Positions 31,982 to 42,203 are shown, counted from the stretch's first letter. The stretch: DNA of 64,000 bases from Novipirellula galeiformis (GCF_007860095.1 NZ_SJPT01000012.1:1-64000), one strand, 5' to 3'. Made by a program: numbers and translations. Notes: generated by a model not told the origin, from the letters alone.

Positions 31982-32007
31982 GGGGGCGGGGGATGTCCCC
32001 CCTTTTT
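31981..32007 (+). terminator. Rho-independent terminator after kelch gene
   Basis: Stem GGGGGA (31988-31993), loop TG, TCCCCC (31996-32001), followed by a run of T at 32003-32007. It starts right at the stop codon of the operon's last gene and separates it from the nrd leader. Confidence 0.75.
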
Positions 32008-32132
32008 ACCTCACGCTTCATTGGTGCGATGAAGCGGGCGAGGGAATGATTTTGGACTCGTGCCGGAGTCGTAATTTCCCGGCTGAAGCGTCGGGACGGG
32101 CATTCGAATTTGCCTTGTCCTTTCAAATTGGA

Positions 32133-32160
32133 TTGACGCCGCAGTCGGAGTTGATAGATT
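32133..32160 (+). promoter_or_regulatory. Predicted sigma70-type promoter of the nrd operon
   Basis: TTGACG at 32133-32138, 16-base spacer, TAGATT at 32155-32160. Transcription would begin around 32167, just before helix P1 of the cobalamin riboswitch. Prediction by motif and position only. Confidence 0.5.
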
Positions 32161-32168
32161 CTTAAGCG

Positions 32169-32388
32169 TTCGTGGTGACTCGCGGTGTTTCTACACTCGC
32201 GAGCGAACAGGGAACTCCGGTGAAATTCCGGGACGGTCCGGCCGCTGTGAACTGCCTCGGGTGCCAAGCATCCAAATCGAATCCTCCTTCGTTAAAAGTG
32301 CCATTGCTGAGAAAACTCGTTCATTCGAGGGCATCAGTGAGAAGGCTGTGAGGATTGAACGGCAGTGAGTCAGAAGACCTACCACGAA
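32169..32388 (+). promoter_or_regulatory. Cobalamin riboswitch upstream of nrdA
   Basis: A 220-nt aptamer. P1 closes by TTCGTGG (32169-32175) with CCACGAA (32382-32388). Inside, the conserved core reads in the family order: GGGAACTCCGGTGAAATTCC, the GACGGTCCGGCCGCTGTGAA stretch, then ATCAGTGAGAAGGC (the AAG-containing core strand) and GAGTCAGAAGACCTACC at the 3' side. These match the B12-riboswitch pattern (GGAA-CCGGTG-AAATCC, CCGC-CTGT, GAAGG, AGTC-GA-CC). It binds adenosylcobalamin or a related corrinoid and should lower expression of the following class I ribonucleotide reductase operon. The expression platform is not identified. Confidence 0.88.
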
Positions 32389-32846
32389 ATAGACGGTTTT
32401 GTGCCCTCTCGGAATGGGGTGATCGTTGCAACGTGAATTGCGGAAAGGTTCAGCGAGCCCGCTAACCGACGCTCCTGATTTTTCCATCGCACGTTGATAA
32501 CTTTTTACATGGTTCGTGAGCTTCTGCTCGATCGTTGTCGTTGTCTCCCCCGCGCGTTGCACGCTGAGCGTTGCGATCGGTACTTCCGTTCGTGATCAAG
32601 GTGGCTGCGAACCGCGAGGTGTCACCGCAAAAGTTTTAGTGCCACCGCAAAAACATTCAGGGCCGCAGTAACGCGTTTTCCGCCCGCTCGAGTCGCATCG
32701 TGTAAGCGATTGATTTGGTTCCGCGTGAACCGACCCTCGCAAACGGTTCACGTCGGAGCGTGTTGCGAAGAATGCTCTGCTGCTTCAGTGAAACGCTTTT
32801 TGCCAGTTGCGCTAGCGATCGAGGAAAGCCCATGCCGCAGGAATGA
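32389..32846 (+). other. Long leader between riboswitch and nrdA
   Basis: About 460 bases of untranslated leader with no supported gene. A clean hairpin lies at 32724-32752 (CGTGAACCG / CGGTTCACG, 11-nt loop) without a T-run; it or a structure near the start codon could be the expression platform. No NrdR box was recognised. Confidence 0.5.
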
Positions 32847-35717
32847 ATGATCATGAGTGATACGAGATCGGAAAAGGCTGGCCCGGTCGGTGCCGTGCTA
32901 AAGGTCCGCAAACGTGACGGTCGCGAGGTCGACATGGACCGCAGTCGAATCGCGTCGGCCATCGAAAAGGCGTTTCATGCGGAATTGAATCTAGCCGATG
33001 GACAACCGCTTGGTGCAGAGATTGACCAAGATATCCTCGCGATCATCGAGCAAGTCTATGCGTCGGCATCGTCCAAAGCGTCGAAGGGATGCTTGAGCGT
33101 CGAACAGATTCAAGATGTCGTCGAAATTGGCTTGATGCGGCGTGAACATTTCCATGTCGCTCGCCGATACATTTTGTACCGCACCGAGCATGCGCGGTTG
33201 CGAGCGGTGCGGCATGTCGATGCGGACTTGGACGAATTGGCGGTTGAAAACCGCGAGGCGACACCACGGATGCGATTGCAAATCGAACCGGGGGTGTATG
33301 TGGCGTTTTCCGAAGCGAGGTTGCAATCGTTTCTCGACTCGATTCCCGAGTCCCGATTGCCGGGTATCGAGACCGAGGAAGTGATTGCCGAAGTGATCCG
33401 AGGTTCGTTCGATGGGATGACTCCGGGTGACATTGCACGCGCCCTGGTGCTGTCGGCGCGCAGTCGCATCGAACGCAGTCTTGACTACGATCGGTTTGCC
33501 GCCGCGTTGCAGTTAGCGATCGTCTATCGACAAACGCTCGATGTGACTCAAAGCGATGAACATTTTGAAACGACCTATCGCGATCGTTTTGAGCACTACG
33601 TCATCGAGGGCGTTCGCTGTGGACGATTGTCCGAACAATTACGCTCCTTCGATCTCGAGAGAATTGCCGCGGCCTTGTTGCCCGAACGAGACAAGTTGTT
33701 TCGTTATTTGGGCGTCCAGACGATCTATGATCGTTACTTGTTACATGTCGAAGGCCGACGCATCGAAACCCCCCAATACTTTTGGATGCGGGTCGCGATG
33801 GGATTGGCGCTGCGTGAAGAGGAGGACCAGAGAACTGCACGCGCGATTGAGTTCTACCAACTCCTTTCTTCGTTTCGCTTTACCAGTGCGACGCCGACGT
33901 TGTTTAATTCGGGGACTCGACATCCGCAATTGAGCAGTTGCTATTTGACGACGGTGCAAGACGATTTGGCACACATTTTCAAGAGCATTGGTGACAACGC
34001 CATGCTGTCGAAATGGGCTGGTGGATTGGGCAACGACTGGACCTCCGTGCGCGCGACCGGTTCGTTAATCAAAGGCACCAACGGCACCAGCCAAGGGGTG
34101 ATTCCGTTTTTAAAAATCGTCAACGATGCTGCGGTCGCGGTGAATCAGGGGGGCAAACGCAAAGGAGCGGTGTGCGCCTACATGGAACCATGGCACCTCG
34201 ATTTTGAAGAGTTTCTCGATCTCCGTAAGAACACCGGCGATGATCGGCGGCGAACCCATGACATGCACACCGCAGCATGGATTCCAGACCTCTTCATGCA
34301 GCGACTACGTGATGGCGGGATGTGGACCATGTTTAGCCCCGACGAGGCGAGCGATTTGCATGACGCCTATGGGCAACGCTTCCGCGAGCGATACGAGTAC
34401 TACGAAGAGCTTGCCGCGGCGGGGAAAATGAAACAGCATCGCCAACTGCCCGCGATCGAGCTATGGCGAAAATTGCTGACGCGAACGTTTGAAACCGGGC
34501 ATCCGTGGGTGACGTTCAAAGATCCGTCGAACATCCGTAGCCCGCAAGACCATGCCGGCGTGGTTCATAGCAGCAACCTGTGCACGGAAATCTTGCTCAA
34601 TACCAGCGCGGACGAGACGGCGGTTTGCAACCTGGGCAGCGTCAATCTTGCCGCCCACGTGGTCGACGGTCGTTTGGATCACGCGTTGCTCCAAGCGACG
34701 ATCTCGACCGCGATGCGAATGCTCGACAATGTGATCGACATCAATTACTACCCCACACCGGAAGCTCGTAACGCGAATCAGCGTCACCGCCCGGTCGGGT
34801 TAGGAATGATGGGCTATCAAGACGCGCTGCACCAATTGGGGATCGCCGTTGCCAGTGACGAAGCGGTTGAGTTCGCCGATCGCAGTATGGAAGCGATTAG
34901 CTACTTTGCGCTGCTCGCATCGACCGAATTGGCTGCCGAGCGTGGGCACTACGAATCGTATCGCGGCTCGAAGTGGGACCGGGGTTTGTTGCCGATCGAC
35001 ACCATCGAGCTGTTGCAACAACAACGCGGCGACACCATCGATGTCGATCGCAGTGAGACGATGGATTGGCAACTCGTTCGCGATGCGGTTGCCGCCCATG
35101 GGATGCGAAACAGCAATTGCTTGGCGATCGCGCCGACCGCGACCATCTCCACCATTATCGGGGTGACGCAATCGATTGAGCCGACCTACAAGCTGTTGTA
35201 CGCCAAAAGCAATCTGTCGGGTGAATTCACACAGATCAATGAACCGCTGGTCAATGTGCTTCGGGAGCACGGTTTGTGGGACGCCCAAATGCTCGATGAT
35301 CTGAAGTACCACGACGGTTCGTTGGCTGATATCCAGCGAGTCCCTGAGCCGATTCGACGGTTGTTCGCCACCGCCTTTGAGATCGAGCCACAGTGGTTGA
35401 TCGAGGCGGCGTCGCGACGACAAAAGTGGATCGACCAAGGCCAGTCGCTAAACCTGTATTTGGCCAAGCCGAGCGGCAAAGCGATCGACTCGATGTACAA
35501 ACTTGCCTGGCAACGCGGTTTGAAGACGACGTATTACTTGCGTTCACTCGCCGCGACGCAAGTTGAAAAGTCGACGGTCGACGTAAATCGTCATGGCATC
35601 CAACCTCGTTGGATGAAATCGGCCAGCGAGTCAAGTGAGATTCGCATCGACCGCGGACCGCAGCCAGTGCCGTCGGCGTGTTCGATTGAAGATCCTGACT
35701 GCGAGGCGTGCCAATAG
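32847..35717 (+). CDS. nrdA: Class I ribonucleotide reductase, alpha subunit NrdA
   Basis: A 956-residue catalytic subunit reducing ribonucleoside diphosphates. An N-terminal ATP-cone ([20 protein letters not shown], about 18-110) gives allosteric control, and the long N-terminal region (to about 300) may include a second, diverged cone. Active-site elements: Cys in LSSCYLTT (about 366), radical Cys in SNLCTEI (about 578), partner Cys in [10 protein letters not shown] (about 593), the Tyr-Tyr radical relay in [10 protein letters not shown] (about 895), and a terminal CEAC pair for re-reduction. ATG 32847 or 32853, with AGGA upstream. Operon: nrdA, 35-base gap, small gene, nrdB; preceded by a B12 riboswitch. 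Confidence 0.97.
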   Translation: MIMSDTRSEKAGPVGAVLKVRKRDGREVDMDRSRIASAIEKAFHAELNLADGQPLGAEIDQDILAIIEQVYASASSKASKGCLSVEQIQDVVEIGLMRREHFHVARRYILYRTEHARLRAVRHVDADLDELAVENREATPRMRLQIEPGVYVAFSEARLQSFLDSIPESRLPGIETEEVIAEVIRGSFDGMTPGDIARALVLSARSRIERSLDYDRFAAALQLAIVYRQTLDVTQSDEHFETTYRDRFEHYVIEGVRCGRLSEQLRSFDLERIAAALLPERDKLFRYLGVQTIYDRYLLHVEGRRIETPQYFWMRVAMGLALREEEDQRTARAIEFYQLLSSFRFTSATPTLFNSGTRHPQLSSCYLTTVQDDLAHIFKSIGDNAMLSKWAGGLGNDWTSVRATGSLIKGTNGTSQGVIPFLKIVNDAAVAVNQGGKRKGAVCAYMEPWHLDFEEFLDLRKNTGDDRRRTHDMHTAAWIPDLFMQRLRDGGMWTMFSPDEASDLHDAYGQRFRERYEYYEELAAAGKMKQHRQLPAIELWRKLLTRTFETGHPWVTFKDPSNIRSPQDHAGVVHSSNLCTEILLNTSADETAVCNLGSVNLAAHVVDGRLDHALLQATISTAMRMLDNVIDINYYPTPEARNANQRHRPVGLGMMGYQDALHQLGIAVASDEAVEFADRSMEAISYFALLASTELAAERGHYESYRGSKWDRGLLPIDTIELLQQQRGDTIDVDRSETMDWQLVRDAVAAHGMRNSNCLAIAPTATISTIIGVTQSIEPTYKLLYAKSNLSGEFTQINEPLVNVLREHGLWDAQMLDDLKYHDGSLADIQRVPEPIRRLFATAFEIEPQWLIEAASRRQKWIDQGQSLNLYLAKPSGKAIDSMYKLAWQRGLKTTYYLRSLAATQVEKSTVDVNRHGIQPRWMKSASESSEIRIDRGPQPVPSACSIEDPDCEACQ

Positions 35718-35751
35718 GCCGCCACGCGGGTTGCCGCGTTGGACGATCGCG

Positions 35752-36033
35752 ATGCGTTTCTATATCAACTGGCTCGAGCGAGGTTTTCGCGTCGTCCATA
35801 CGCCCGGCATTGCTCGGGCATATATGCGAATCGAAAACGACGGCGATTTTTTTGTTTTGACCGATCTCGGGGGCTGCGATTTGCCGCAGCGAAACGGTCC
35901 CTTCCAAATCACTCAGTTCAGCAAAGACGACCAAGTTGTCGATGGCCCGATGGTTCTCGACAGCCGACTAGGGCTAGCCGCTTGGCTTCGCTCACGATGC
36001 ACCATTCCCATTCCCACCGACCCTCGGATGTAA
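35752..36033 (+). CDS. Unknown small protein encoded between nrdA and nrdB
   Basis: A 93-residue protein starting at ATG 35752, 34 bases after nrdA and ending 3 bases before the nrdB ATG, so it is clearly part of the operon. The middle (RIENDGDFFVLTDLGGCDL, then QRNGPFQITQFSKDDQVVDG) is beta-rich; no signal peptide or membrane helix and only two Cys (about residues 48 and 84). I recognise no family. It is not a NrdI flavodoxin or a glutaredoxin. Its place suggests a role with the reductase, for instance in cofactor assembly or control, but nothing in the sequence proves it. Confidence 0.75.
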   Translation: MRFYINWLERGFRVVHTPGIARAYMRIENDGDFFVLTDLGGCDLPQRNGPFQITQFSKDDQVVDGPMVLDSRLGLAAWLRSRCTIPIPTDPRM

Positions 36034-36036
36034 GCC

Positions 36037-37083
36037 ATGTCCCATTCCAATCCAAATGAAACTCAAGCCACTCGCTTTGCTGCAAACGAAAAACGATTGA
36101 TCAATTGCAGCCAAGTTGACGTCAATCAATTGATGCCGCTGAAGTACAACTGGGCCTGGGAGCACTATCAAAACGGCTGCGCCAATCATTGGATGCCGAC
36201 CGAAGTTCCGATGACCAAGGACATTGAAACGTGGCGGAGCGATCGAATGAGTGACGCCGAACGCCGTGTGATCATGCGAAACCTCGGGTTCTTTTCCACC
36301 GCCGAAAGCTTGGTCGGCAACAATCTTGTATTGGCGATCTTTAAACATGTGACCAATGCCGAGTGTCGCCAATACTTGTTGCGACAAGCCTTTGAAGAGG
36401 CGGTGCATTCACACACGTTTTTGTACGTGGTCGATAGTTTGGGGTTGAACGAAGGCGAAGTGTTCAATATGTACCACGAGGTCCCTTCGATCGCGCGGAA
36501 GGATGCCTTTGAGACCGAGTTGACCGCCGAAGTGCTCGATCCGCACTTCACCACGTCGACGGAGGAAGGGGCCCAGACGTTCCTAAAGAATTTGATCGGA
36601 TACTACCTGATCATGGAAGGCGTGTTCTTTTACACGGGCTTTGTGATGATGTTGTCGTTTCATCGCCGCAATCTGATGACCGGAATCGGCGAGCAGTTTC
36701 AATACATTTTGCGTGACGAAACCATCCATTTGAATTTCGGTATCGATCTGATCAACGGCATCAAGGCTGAGAATCCTCAGCTCTGGACCGAGTCGTTCCA
36801 GCACGCGATGATCGACCGTGTCAAGCAAGCGGTCGAGTTGGAGCTGGAGTATGCGAGCGATTGTTTGCCCACCGGGATCCTGGGGTTGAATCATGACCTG
36901 TTCCGCGATTACGTCCAACATATTGCCGACCGGCGACTCGAACGCATCGGGCTACCGATGCAATACGGTTCTTCGAATCCGTTTCCATGGATGAGCGAGA
37001 CGATGGATTTGGCTAAAGAGAAGAACTTCTTCGAAACTCGCGTGACCGAGTACCAGTCGGCCGGCAGCTTGAGCTGGGACTGA
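36037..37083 (+). CDS. nrdB: Class Ic-type ribonucleotide reductase beta subunit NrdB
   Basis: A 348-residue ferritin-like R2 subunit. Metal ligands by motif and spacing: E90 ([11 protein letters not shown]), E121 and H124 ([10 protein letters not shown]), E194 (IMEGVFFY), E228 and H231 ([10 protein letters not shown]). The radical-tyrosine position, four residues after H124, is Phe128, and the first ligand is Glu rather than Asp. Both features match Chlamydia trachomatis R2c (E89, F127; all six ligands shifted by one), which uses a Mn(IV)/Fe(III) centre instead of a tyrosyl radical. Last gene of the riboswitch-controlled operon. Confidence 0.96.
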   Translation: MSHSNPNETQATRFAANEKRLINCSQVDVNQLMPLKYNWAWEHYQNGCANHWMPTEVPMTKDIETWRSDRMSDAERRVIMRNLGFFSTAESLVGNNLVLAIFKHVTNAECRQYLLRQAFEEAVHSHTFLYVVDSLGLNEGEVFNMYHEVPSIARKDAFETELTAEVLDPHFTTSTEEGAQTFLKNLIGYYLIMEGVFFYTGFVMMLSFHRRNLMTGIGEQFQYILRDETIHLNFGIDLINGIKAENPQLWTESFQHAMIDRVKQAVELELEYASDCLPTGILGLNHDLFRDYVQHIADRRLERIGLPMQYGSSNPFPWMSETMDLAKEKNFFETRVTEYQSAGSLSWD

Positions 37084-37098
37084 TGGCCGGCGGCGCGA

Positions 37099-38145
37099 CT
37101 ACGCGGCTCCGACTAGCGGTTGTTTTCCCTGCAGTTCATCGATCGCAGCGCAAACGTCCGCGACTTGGATCGCCCGCATTGCGGAGTTGTTGGCATTGCT
37201 GCGCTGCCTTCGCGAGCTCGATTCGTATGCTTTTTGAATCGCAATCTGACCATAAGGTCCCGAATCACCGGGACGTGTTGCGCCATACAGCCCGATGGTT
37301 GGGGTGCCGACTGCAACCGCGATGTGCAACGGCCCGGTGTCCCCGCTAATGAATAAATTAGCGTTACTAATCAGTGCCGCGAGGTGATGTAGATCGGTGT
37401 GGGGCGCCAATACGGCCGCTCCGTCGGCTTGGGCCACGATCTTATCGGCCATCGCTCGCTCTTCGCCGGTGCCCCATACCACCGCGGACTGATAGCCGTA
37501 GCGATGCTTTAGGTAGACGGCGGTTTGTGCAAAACGACTCGCTTCCCATCGCTTCGAAGGCCATGTTCCTCCTGGGTTGAGGACGGCAATACGCTTGCTT
37601 GGAATGGTGCGGCGCCATCGTGAAGCCCAAACGACGGAGGCATCCGAGACCGGCAAGTCCCAGTGAACCGAAGGAGAACGAAGGCCAAGGGGCGTGAGCA
37701 GTTCAAGGGAGCGATCGGTGAGGTGTCGAAACGCAGGAGCGATACGCACGTTGTTCATCAACCGGCTGAGTTCACCCCCGTATTGCCCCGCATAACCGAT
37801 TCGCTGGTTCGCGCCGGAGATCCATCCGGCCAAGGCCGACTTGGTGTTCCCTTGGCAATCGAGCGAAATGTCGAATCGATGGGGCCTCAACTGTGCACGT
37901 GCCGTGTGAATCCCCTTGGGAGAGAGAAACCAGTTGCGCTCCAGTGAAATCACTGCGTCGAGGGCTCGGTGCCCCCGCACCATCGGTGCCGCTTTTCGCT
38001 CCACCACCCAACCTAGATAGGCGTCGGGGAATTTGGCACGCAAGGCGCAGGCAACGGGGAGCGTCAAAATCGCATCTCCAATTGCGCTCAGGCGAGCGAT
38101 CAGAATACGAGGTCCACGTCGGGACTCGGTTTTTGGTTTGGACAT
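37099..38145 (-). CDS. Glycosyltransferase family 9 (heptosyltransferase-like)
   Basis: A 348-residue protein of the ADP-heptose:LPS heptosyltransferase family, acting on the cytoplasmic side in outer-membrane glycolipid synthesis. Motifs: PRILIARLSAIGDAILTLPV, LDCQGNTKSALAGWISG, LNPGGTWPSKRWEASRFAQ and SGDTGPLHIAVAVGTPTIGL followed by YGATRPGDSGPYG. Start ATG 38145 with AAGGA about 9 bases upstream. Convergent with nrdB (15-base gap). Whether the sugar is heptose cannot be told. Confidence 0.92.
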   Translation of the reverse strand: MSKPKTESRRGPRILIARLSAIGDAILTLPVACALRAKFPDAYLGWVVERKAAPMVRGHRALDAVISLERNWFLSPKGIHTARAQLRPHRFDISLDCQGNTKSALAGWISGANQRIGYAGQYGGELSRLMNNVRIAPAFRHLTDRSLELLTPLGLRSPSVHWDLPVSDASVVWASRWRRTIPSKRIAVLNPGGTWPSKRWEASRFAQTAVYLKHRYGYQSAVVWGTGEERAMADKIVAQADGAAVLAPHTDLHHLAALISNANLFISGDTGPLHIAVAVGTPTIGLYGATRPGDSGPYGQIAIQKAYESSSRRQRSNANNSAMRAIQVADVCAAIDELQGKQPLVGAA

Positions 38146-38444
38146 GACGGCGATCCTTCGCACGAAAAAAGAGAGGCGTCCTGCGGCCGATTCTAAGCTC
38201 CCAGGCATAGCCGATGCCAGAGAGATCGCACGGAGTGGCATTTGGCTCGCTAGCAAATCCATTCCGCGAAAGGCGCTGCGGCCGATTTTCCATCGAATCC
38301 TGCCGCTGAAGATCGACAAACTATCGCCCCTTTGCGGTGCTCAACAACGGGGCGTGCGATGCAAAAGAGCTCGTGGAGGGCTAAGGGGGCGCAATCCAGC
38401 AGCGCCGCCAGCGAAGGTGGAAAGCCTGTGCCCGTCGGATGCCC
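38146..38444. other. Intergenic, no gene recognised
   Basis: About 300 bases between the kinase stop and the GT9 start, both read on the minus strand. No hairpin with T-run, repeat or domain seen. Confidence 0.4.
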
Positions 38445-41400
38445 TTAAATCGTGTAGAGTCGCGAAAATCGCTGGGAGTCGACGATGCCATGGTGGTCCA
38501 TTCGCTGGATCAGACGCCCGGCGGACTTGCCATGGTCGATCACCGCGATCGCATCTTCGGCCGCCAATTGGTACGGGCGAAGTCGATCCTCTTTGCTCAT
38601 TTCCCAGGCGATCACGAGATGCTTTCGCGCCTCGGCAATGTCTTTGGGCGAGCACGCGGTGAGCTGCAGCAGTAGTCCTTCGTAGAAGTGAGCCATGGCT
38701 TCCGCGAACGGATTCCGCTCACGACGCAATCGCACAATCGCCTTTTTGACTTGCTTGCCCCAAGGTCCTTGTGGATTTTGTTTAAGCAGATGCAACCCAA
38801 CCAAGGCTACAAATTGCTGCACCATCACGCGATGCGCCTGGACTATGGAAACCATTAGATTGTGCCATGAGGACGGCATCTTGCTCAGTCGCTGCGACGC
38901 CCCTTGGTAATCCCCTTTGTAGAGGTCGATTTGCATCAACGAGATCCACTCAAAGAAATCGAGCATTTGCACGTCCCGGCTCTGCCCCATTTTTGCTGCA
39001 TTTTGAATGCGAATCCGCTCGCTTTCTTCCACCTGGTCTCGCATCAACCACGTGACGCCGCCGTGGCCACTGCTCATGATCATCCATTGCAGTTGATCGT
39101 TTCGCTGCTGGGAAAGCTCAAGCATTTCTTCGCCCATACTGCGCATTTGTCCCCAGCGACCGATATGCCATAGAGCGCACAGGCTCATGGCGCGGACATG
39201 GCAAAGTTCTTGGCCTACGTGGTCCTGATGTTCACTGTAATGATTCAAGCACTTTGTCATCGGCGCCTCCACGCTGCTCCAACGCATCGCGAGCCCTTGT
39301 AAAAAACCGATTCCAGCCCAGACGTCCCCGATCACTTTTGCGTTTTTGGTTGCAATCGCTCGCGGCAAGAGTTGCTGCATCACGATCTCACTACGGATCC
39401 GTTTCGCTCCACGGTCACGCGACGAAAAGAGGGCGTTGCCGACTTCCACCAGGATTCGTTCAGCTTCGTTGCCATAGCGAATGGCAAGGCCGGACCCGAC
39501 GATGTTCAATTCGAAGGCATGTAGGTTATCGAACATCGCTAACGGGTTTGAGATCGACAGGCATAGATTCAAACGTTGGCGATTGCGAATCACCGTTTCA
39601 TCGGTAGCGGCTTGATCGTCCGGTCGTTTGCTCGCCCCTCGCATCGACACGTAAGCAAAATTCAGCAGCAAACGGGCAATATTGATCTGGCTTAACCAAC
39701 GCGGTTTTGCAGACGGCAAATTAAGTAATTCAGTTAGCGTGCGAAGCTGATCACGTGCCTCCTGGAAAAATCCGCTGCGAATCAAAAGTGAGGTTGCCTT
39801 CAATCGATAGTTGACGCTCTCTTTATGGCCGACCTCCAACGCGAGCATTTGGAAGTACTTTGCGGCATCAGCGAGTCGATCGGCTTCGATAAACGTCTCT
39901 GCGGCGATGCGAATCCGTTCGATGCGTTCGGGGCCATGCAGGTGGTCAATCGCTCTGGCGTGCCAACGAGCGGATTCGGTTTTCGCAAAGCAGCGGTCTG
40001 CGTCCTCCGCAGCAAGAATTGCGAAGGAAACCGCGCGACTCGGTTCATGGGCATTGAAGAAATGGCCGGCGATACGCGCCGCTAATTTACCGCCTTGATT
40101 TTGGCGAGAAAGCAGCCTCGCCCAAGCTAAATGACATTCGCGTTTTTGCTCCTCCGTTAGCGTTTTCGCCAAGTTGTCCGCGATGCTGTCGTGGTAGACC
40201 GAGATGCACTCGTCGCCGGTGATATCATCGCGTACCAATCGCTGTTGGACGAGTTCTGAAAGCACCGCGTCAATCGACTCGCCAAGCCCGGTCAGCTCAC
40301 TGAGTTGTTCCGCCGATATCAAATTTTCCGCAGTCACGATATACGAGAGTGCGGTCCTGGCTTCTGCACTCAATCGTGCGACACGCAATTCCCAGAGCCG
40401 CTCGATGTTCGACATGCTTCCCAATTCCCCGTCGGCACGTTCGCCTGTGACGGTATGGTGTAGCAATCCTCCGGGATGGAATTCTTCGGTAAAGTCGACG
40501 AGGCGAAGCGGGGAGCCTTGGGCTGCGGTAATCAGTGATTCCAATGCGTCGTGGTCGAGTTGTACCGACCACCGACGAGCGGCATGCAATAGTAGTTCCT
40601 TGGACGCCGCGTGCGATAATGGATCGATTGATAGTTTCAGGTGCGGTGGCGAGACTTGCCGGTCCCCTTTAGGACGTGAAATCGTAATGATCCCAAGCAT
40701 GCCCCCCGACACATTTTGAAGACGATCCAGCACGTTTAGACTGTCGCGATCCGCCCAATGAACGTCATCAATCAAGAGGATTAACGGTCCCATCAATCGC
40801 AGTTCTTCGCTTAATCGCACTCCCGCTTCGATTGCATCGAGTCGCTGGGAAACTTTTCGGACCGGGACTGCCGAAACGCTGGCTTGCACAACGTCCTTCA
40901 GCACGGGAAACGCGGAGTGCAAAAACTCGGCGCTGACGGGATCGAGTTGCATGATTTCTCGATCGCTTTTCATATAGCGAGTCGCAATGGTGTCGGCGAT
41001 TTGATCGAAGGCTTGCATCGGAAAGTCTTCACCCGACCGGCACTTCGCCTGGAACAGTTGTCCCCATCGCTTGGAGCGAACGTATTGCTCAATCTCTTCC
41101 ACCAAGCAACTTTTACCGACTCCCGATTCGCCCTCGATATGAAGACGGCCCACCCCGCCGTCGAAAATACTATCAACCCAAGCAAATGCTTGGTTCAACT
41201 CTTTCTCGCGTCCAATGATGGGACGGTCGAGGAATAGAAAACGCGGTGACGTCGATAAGCCAAGTCGCGATAGTTCCGCGGCGGTAGGGCGATCCACGGG
41301 ATCACTTTGTAGCATCTCTAGACATGCTTCACGCAGCACAGTGGGGACATCCGATGACAAGTCCTCTACCGCTTCACTGATCATCGCTTCGTCTTCACGA

Positions 41401-42203
41401 CGACAATCTTGGGAGCGTTCGATCGAGAGGTGTAGTGGATCGCTCGAACGGTCCAAAACTCGCAGTGCATCGAGCATGACCAAGCCAAGGCTGAACACAT
41501 CGCTGGCGGGTAAATAGTATTGCTCCCACAGGCTCTCCGGTGCAAAGAAGTGCGGTGCCCCCACCAAGTAATCGCGAAATCCATTCGGATCATCTGCAAT
41601 GTCAATCGTGCCAACCAGTCCGTAATCGATCAAACGGCCCCGCCCCTGATGATCGATCATTAAGTTTTGGGGCTTGATATCGCGATGCACCAAGCCGTTG
41701 GAATGCATGACCGCCAATGCCGATGCGTATTGACGCATCAACGAGAGTAGGTGTCGGTAGCCATCGTTGTCAGCTTGGGTCAGCTCCCAAACCCCCACCG
41801 CAAACGTTTGCCCTTTGACCTCTTCCATGGAAAAGGCAATGTAGCCGTCGAGATAATGAATTCGGTCGACATGGATTAAACCCGGATGTCGCAGAGGGAT
41901 CATGCGGCGGAAGCCAAGTTTGTTGCGCACCAAATTCTCGCACTTGGCGGGCGTCAGAAGCTTCAGTGCGCAATGATGCCCCGTGTCTTTGTTGCACGCG
42001 CGATAAACAAATCCACTGGATCCTTTGCCGAGCAATTCCCCAAGCACAAACGAACCGAGCTGGTCCCCGGGTTTCCATGGGGGAATGAACTGATCGGTCG
42101 AACCGTCGGGCAAATGGGTTTCGCGATCCCGCTGTCCACGCACCTTAGTGTCCGAGGCAGGATCGACGGGAAAAAATTCTTCGTTCTCACGTAGATTCCG
42201 CAT
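38445..42203 (-). CDS. Ser/Thr kinase fused to AAA-type ATPase and helical repeat region
   Basis: About 1252 residues. Kinase domain (about 50-320): Gly loop LGELLGKGSSGFVYRA, Lys in CALKLL, HRDIKPQNLM (about 171), LIDYG in place of DFG (about 193) and APES. Then a STAND-like ATPase: P-loop IEGESGVGKSCLVEEI (about 362) and Walker B LILLIDDVHWADRDSL (about 473), followed by about 600 residues of helical, TPR-like sequence. The layout resembles PknK-type kinases, which sense via the C-terminal part and regulate by phosphorylation. No HTH or adenylyl-cyclase output is visible. Start ATG 42203; GTG 42224 possible. No obvious cognate gene is adjacent. Confidence 0.93.
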   Translation of the reverse strand: MRNLRENEEFFPVDPASDTKVRGQRDRETHLPDGSTDQFIPPWKPGDQLGSFVLGELLGKGSSGFVYRACNKDTGHHCALKLLTPAKCENLVRNKLGFRRMIPLRHPGLIHVDRIHYLDGYIAFSMEEVKGQTFAVGVWELTQADNDGYRHLLSLMRQYASALAVMHSNGLVHRDIKPQNLMIDHQGRGRLIDYGLVGTIDIADDPNGFRDYLVGAPHFFAPESLWEQYYLPASDVFSLGLVMLDALRVLDRSSDPLHLSIERSQDCRREDEAMISEAVEDLSSDVPTVLREACLEMLQSDPVDRPTAAELSRLGLSTSPRFLFLDRPIIGREKELNQAFAWVDSIFDGGVGRLHIEGESGVGKSCLVEEIEQYVRSKRWGQLFQAKCRSGEDFPMQAFDQIADTIATRYMKSDREIMQLDPVSAEFLHSAFPVLKDVVQASVSAVPVRKVSQRLDAIEAGVRLSEELRLMGPLILLIDDVHWADRDSLNVLDRLQNVSGGMLGIITISRPKGDRQVSPPHLKLSIDPLSHAASKELLLHAARRWSVQLDHDALESLITAAQGSPLRLVDFTEEFHPGGLLHHTVTGERADGELGSMSNIERLWELRVARLSAEARTALSYIVTAENLISAEQLSELTGLGESIDAVLSELVQQRLVRDDITGDECISVYHDSIADNLAKTLTEEQKRECHLAWARLLSRQNQGGKLAARIAGHFFNAHEPSRAVSFAILAAEDADRCFAKTESARWHARAIDHLHGPERIERIRIAAETFIEADRLADAAKYFQMLALEVGHKESVNYRLKATSLLIRSGFFQEARDQLRTLTELLNLPSAKPRWLSQINIARLLLNFAYVSMRGASKRPDDQAATDETVIRNRQRLNLCLSISNPLAMFDNLHAFELNIVGSGLAIRYGNEAERILVEVGNALFSSRDRGAKRIRSEIVMQQLLPRAIATKNAKVIGDVWAGIGFLQGLAMRWSSVEAPMTKCLNHYSEHQDHVGQELCHVRAMSLCALWHIGRWGQMRSMGEEMLELSQQRNDQLQWMIMSSGHGGVTWLMRDQVEESERIRIQNAAKMGQSRDVQMLDFFEWISLMQIDLYKGDYQGASQRLSKMPSSWHNLMVSIVQAHRVMVQQFVALVGLHLLKQNPQGPWGKQVKKAIVRLRRERNPFAEAMAHFYEGLLLQLTACSPKDIAEARKHLVIAWEMSKEDRLRPYQLAAEDAIAVIDHGKSAGRLIQRMDHHGIVDSQRFSRLYTI

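Noticed and set aside
32191-32562. Minus-strand open frame of 123 codons over the nrd leader
   Set aside because: It covers the riboswitch on the opposite strand, and has no similarity; a chance frame.
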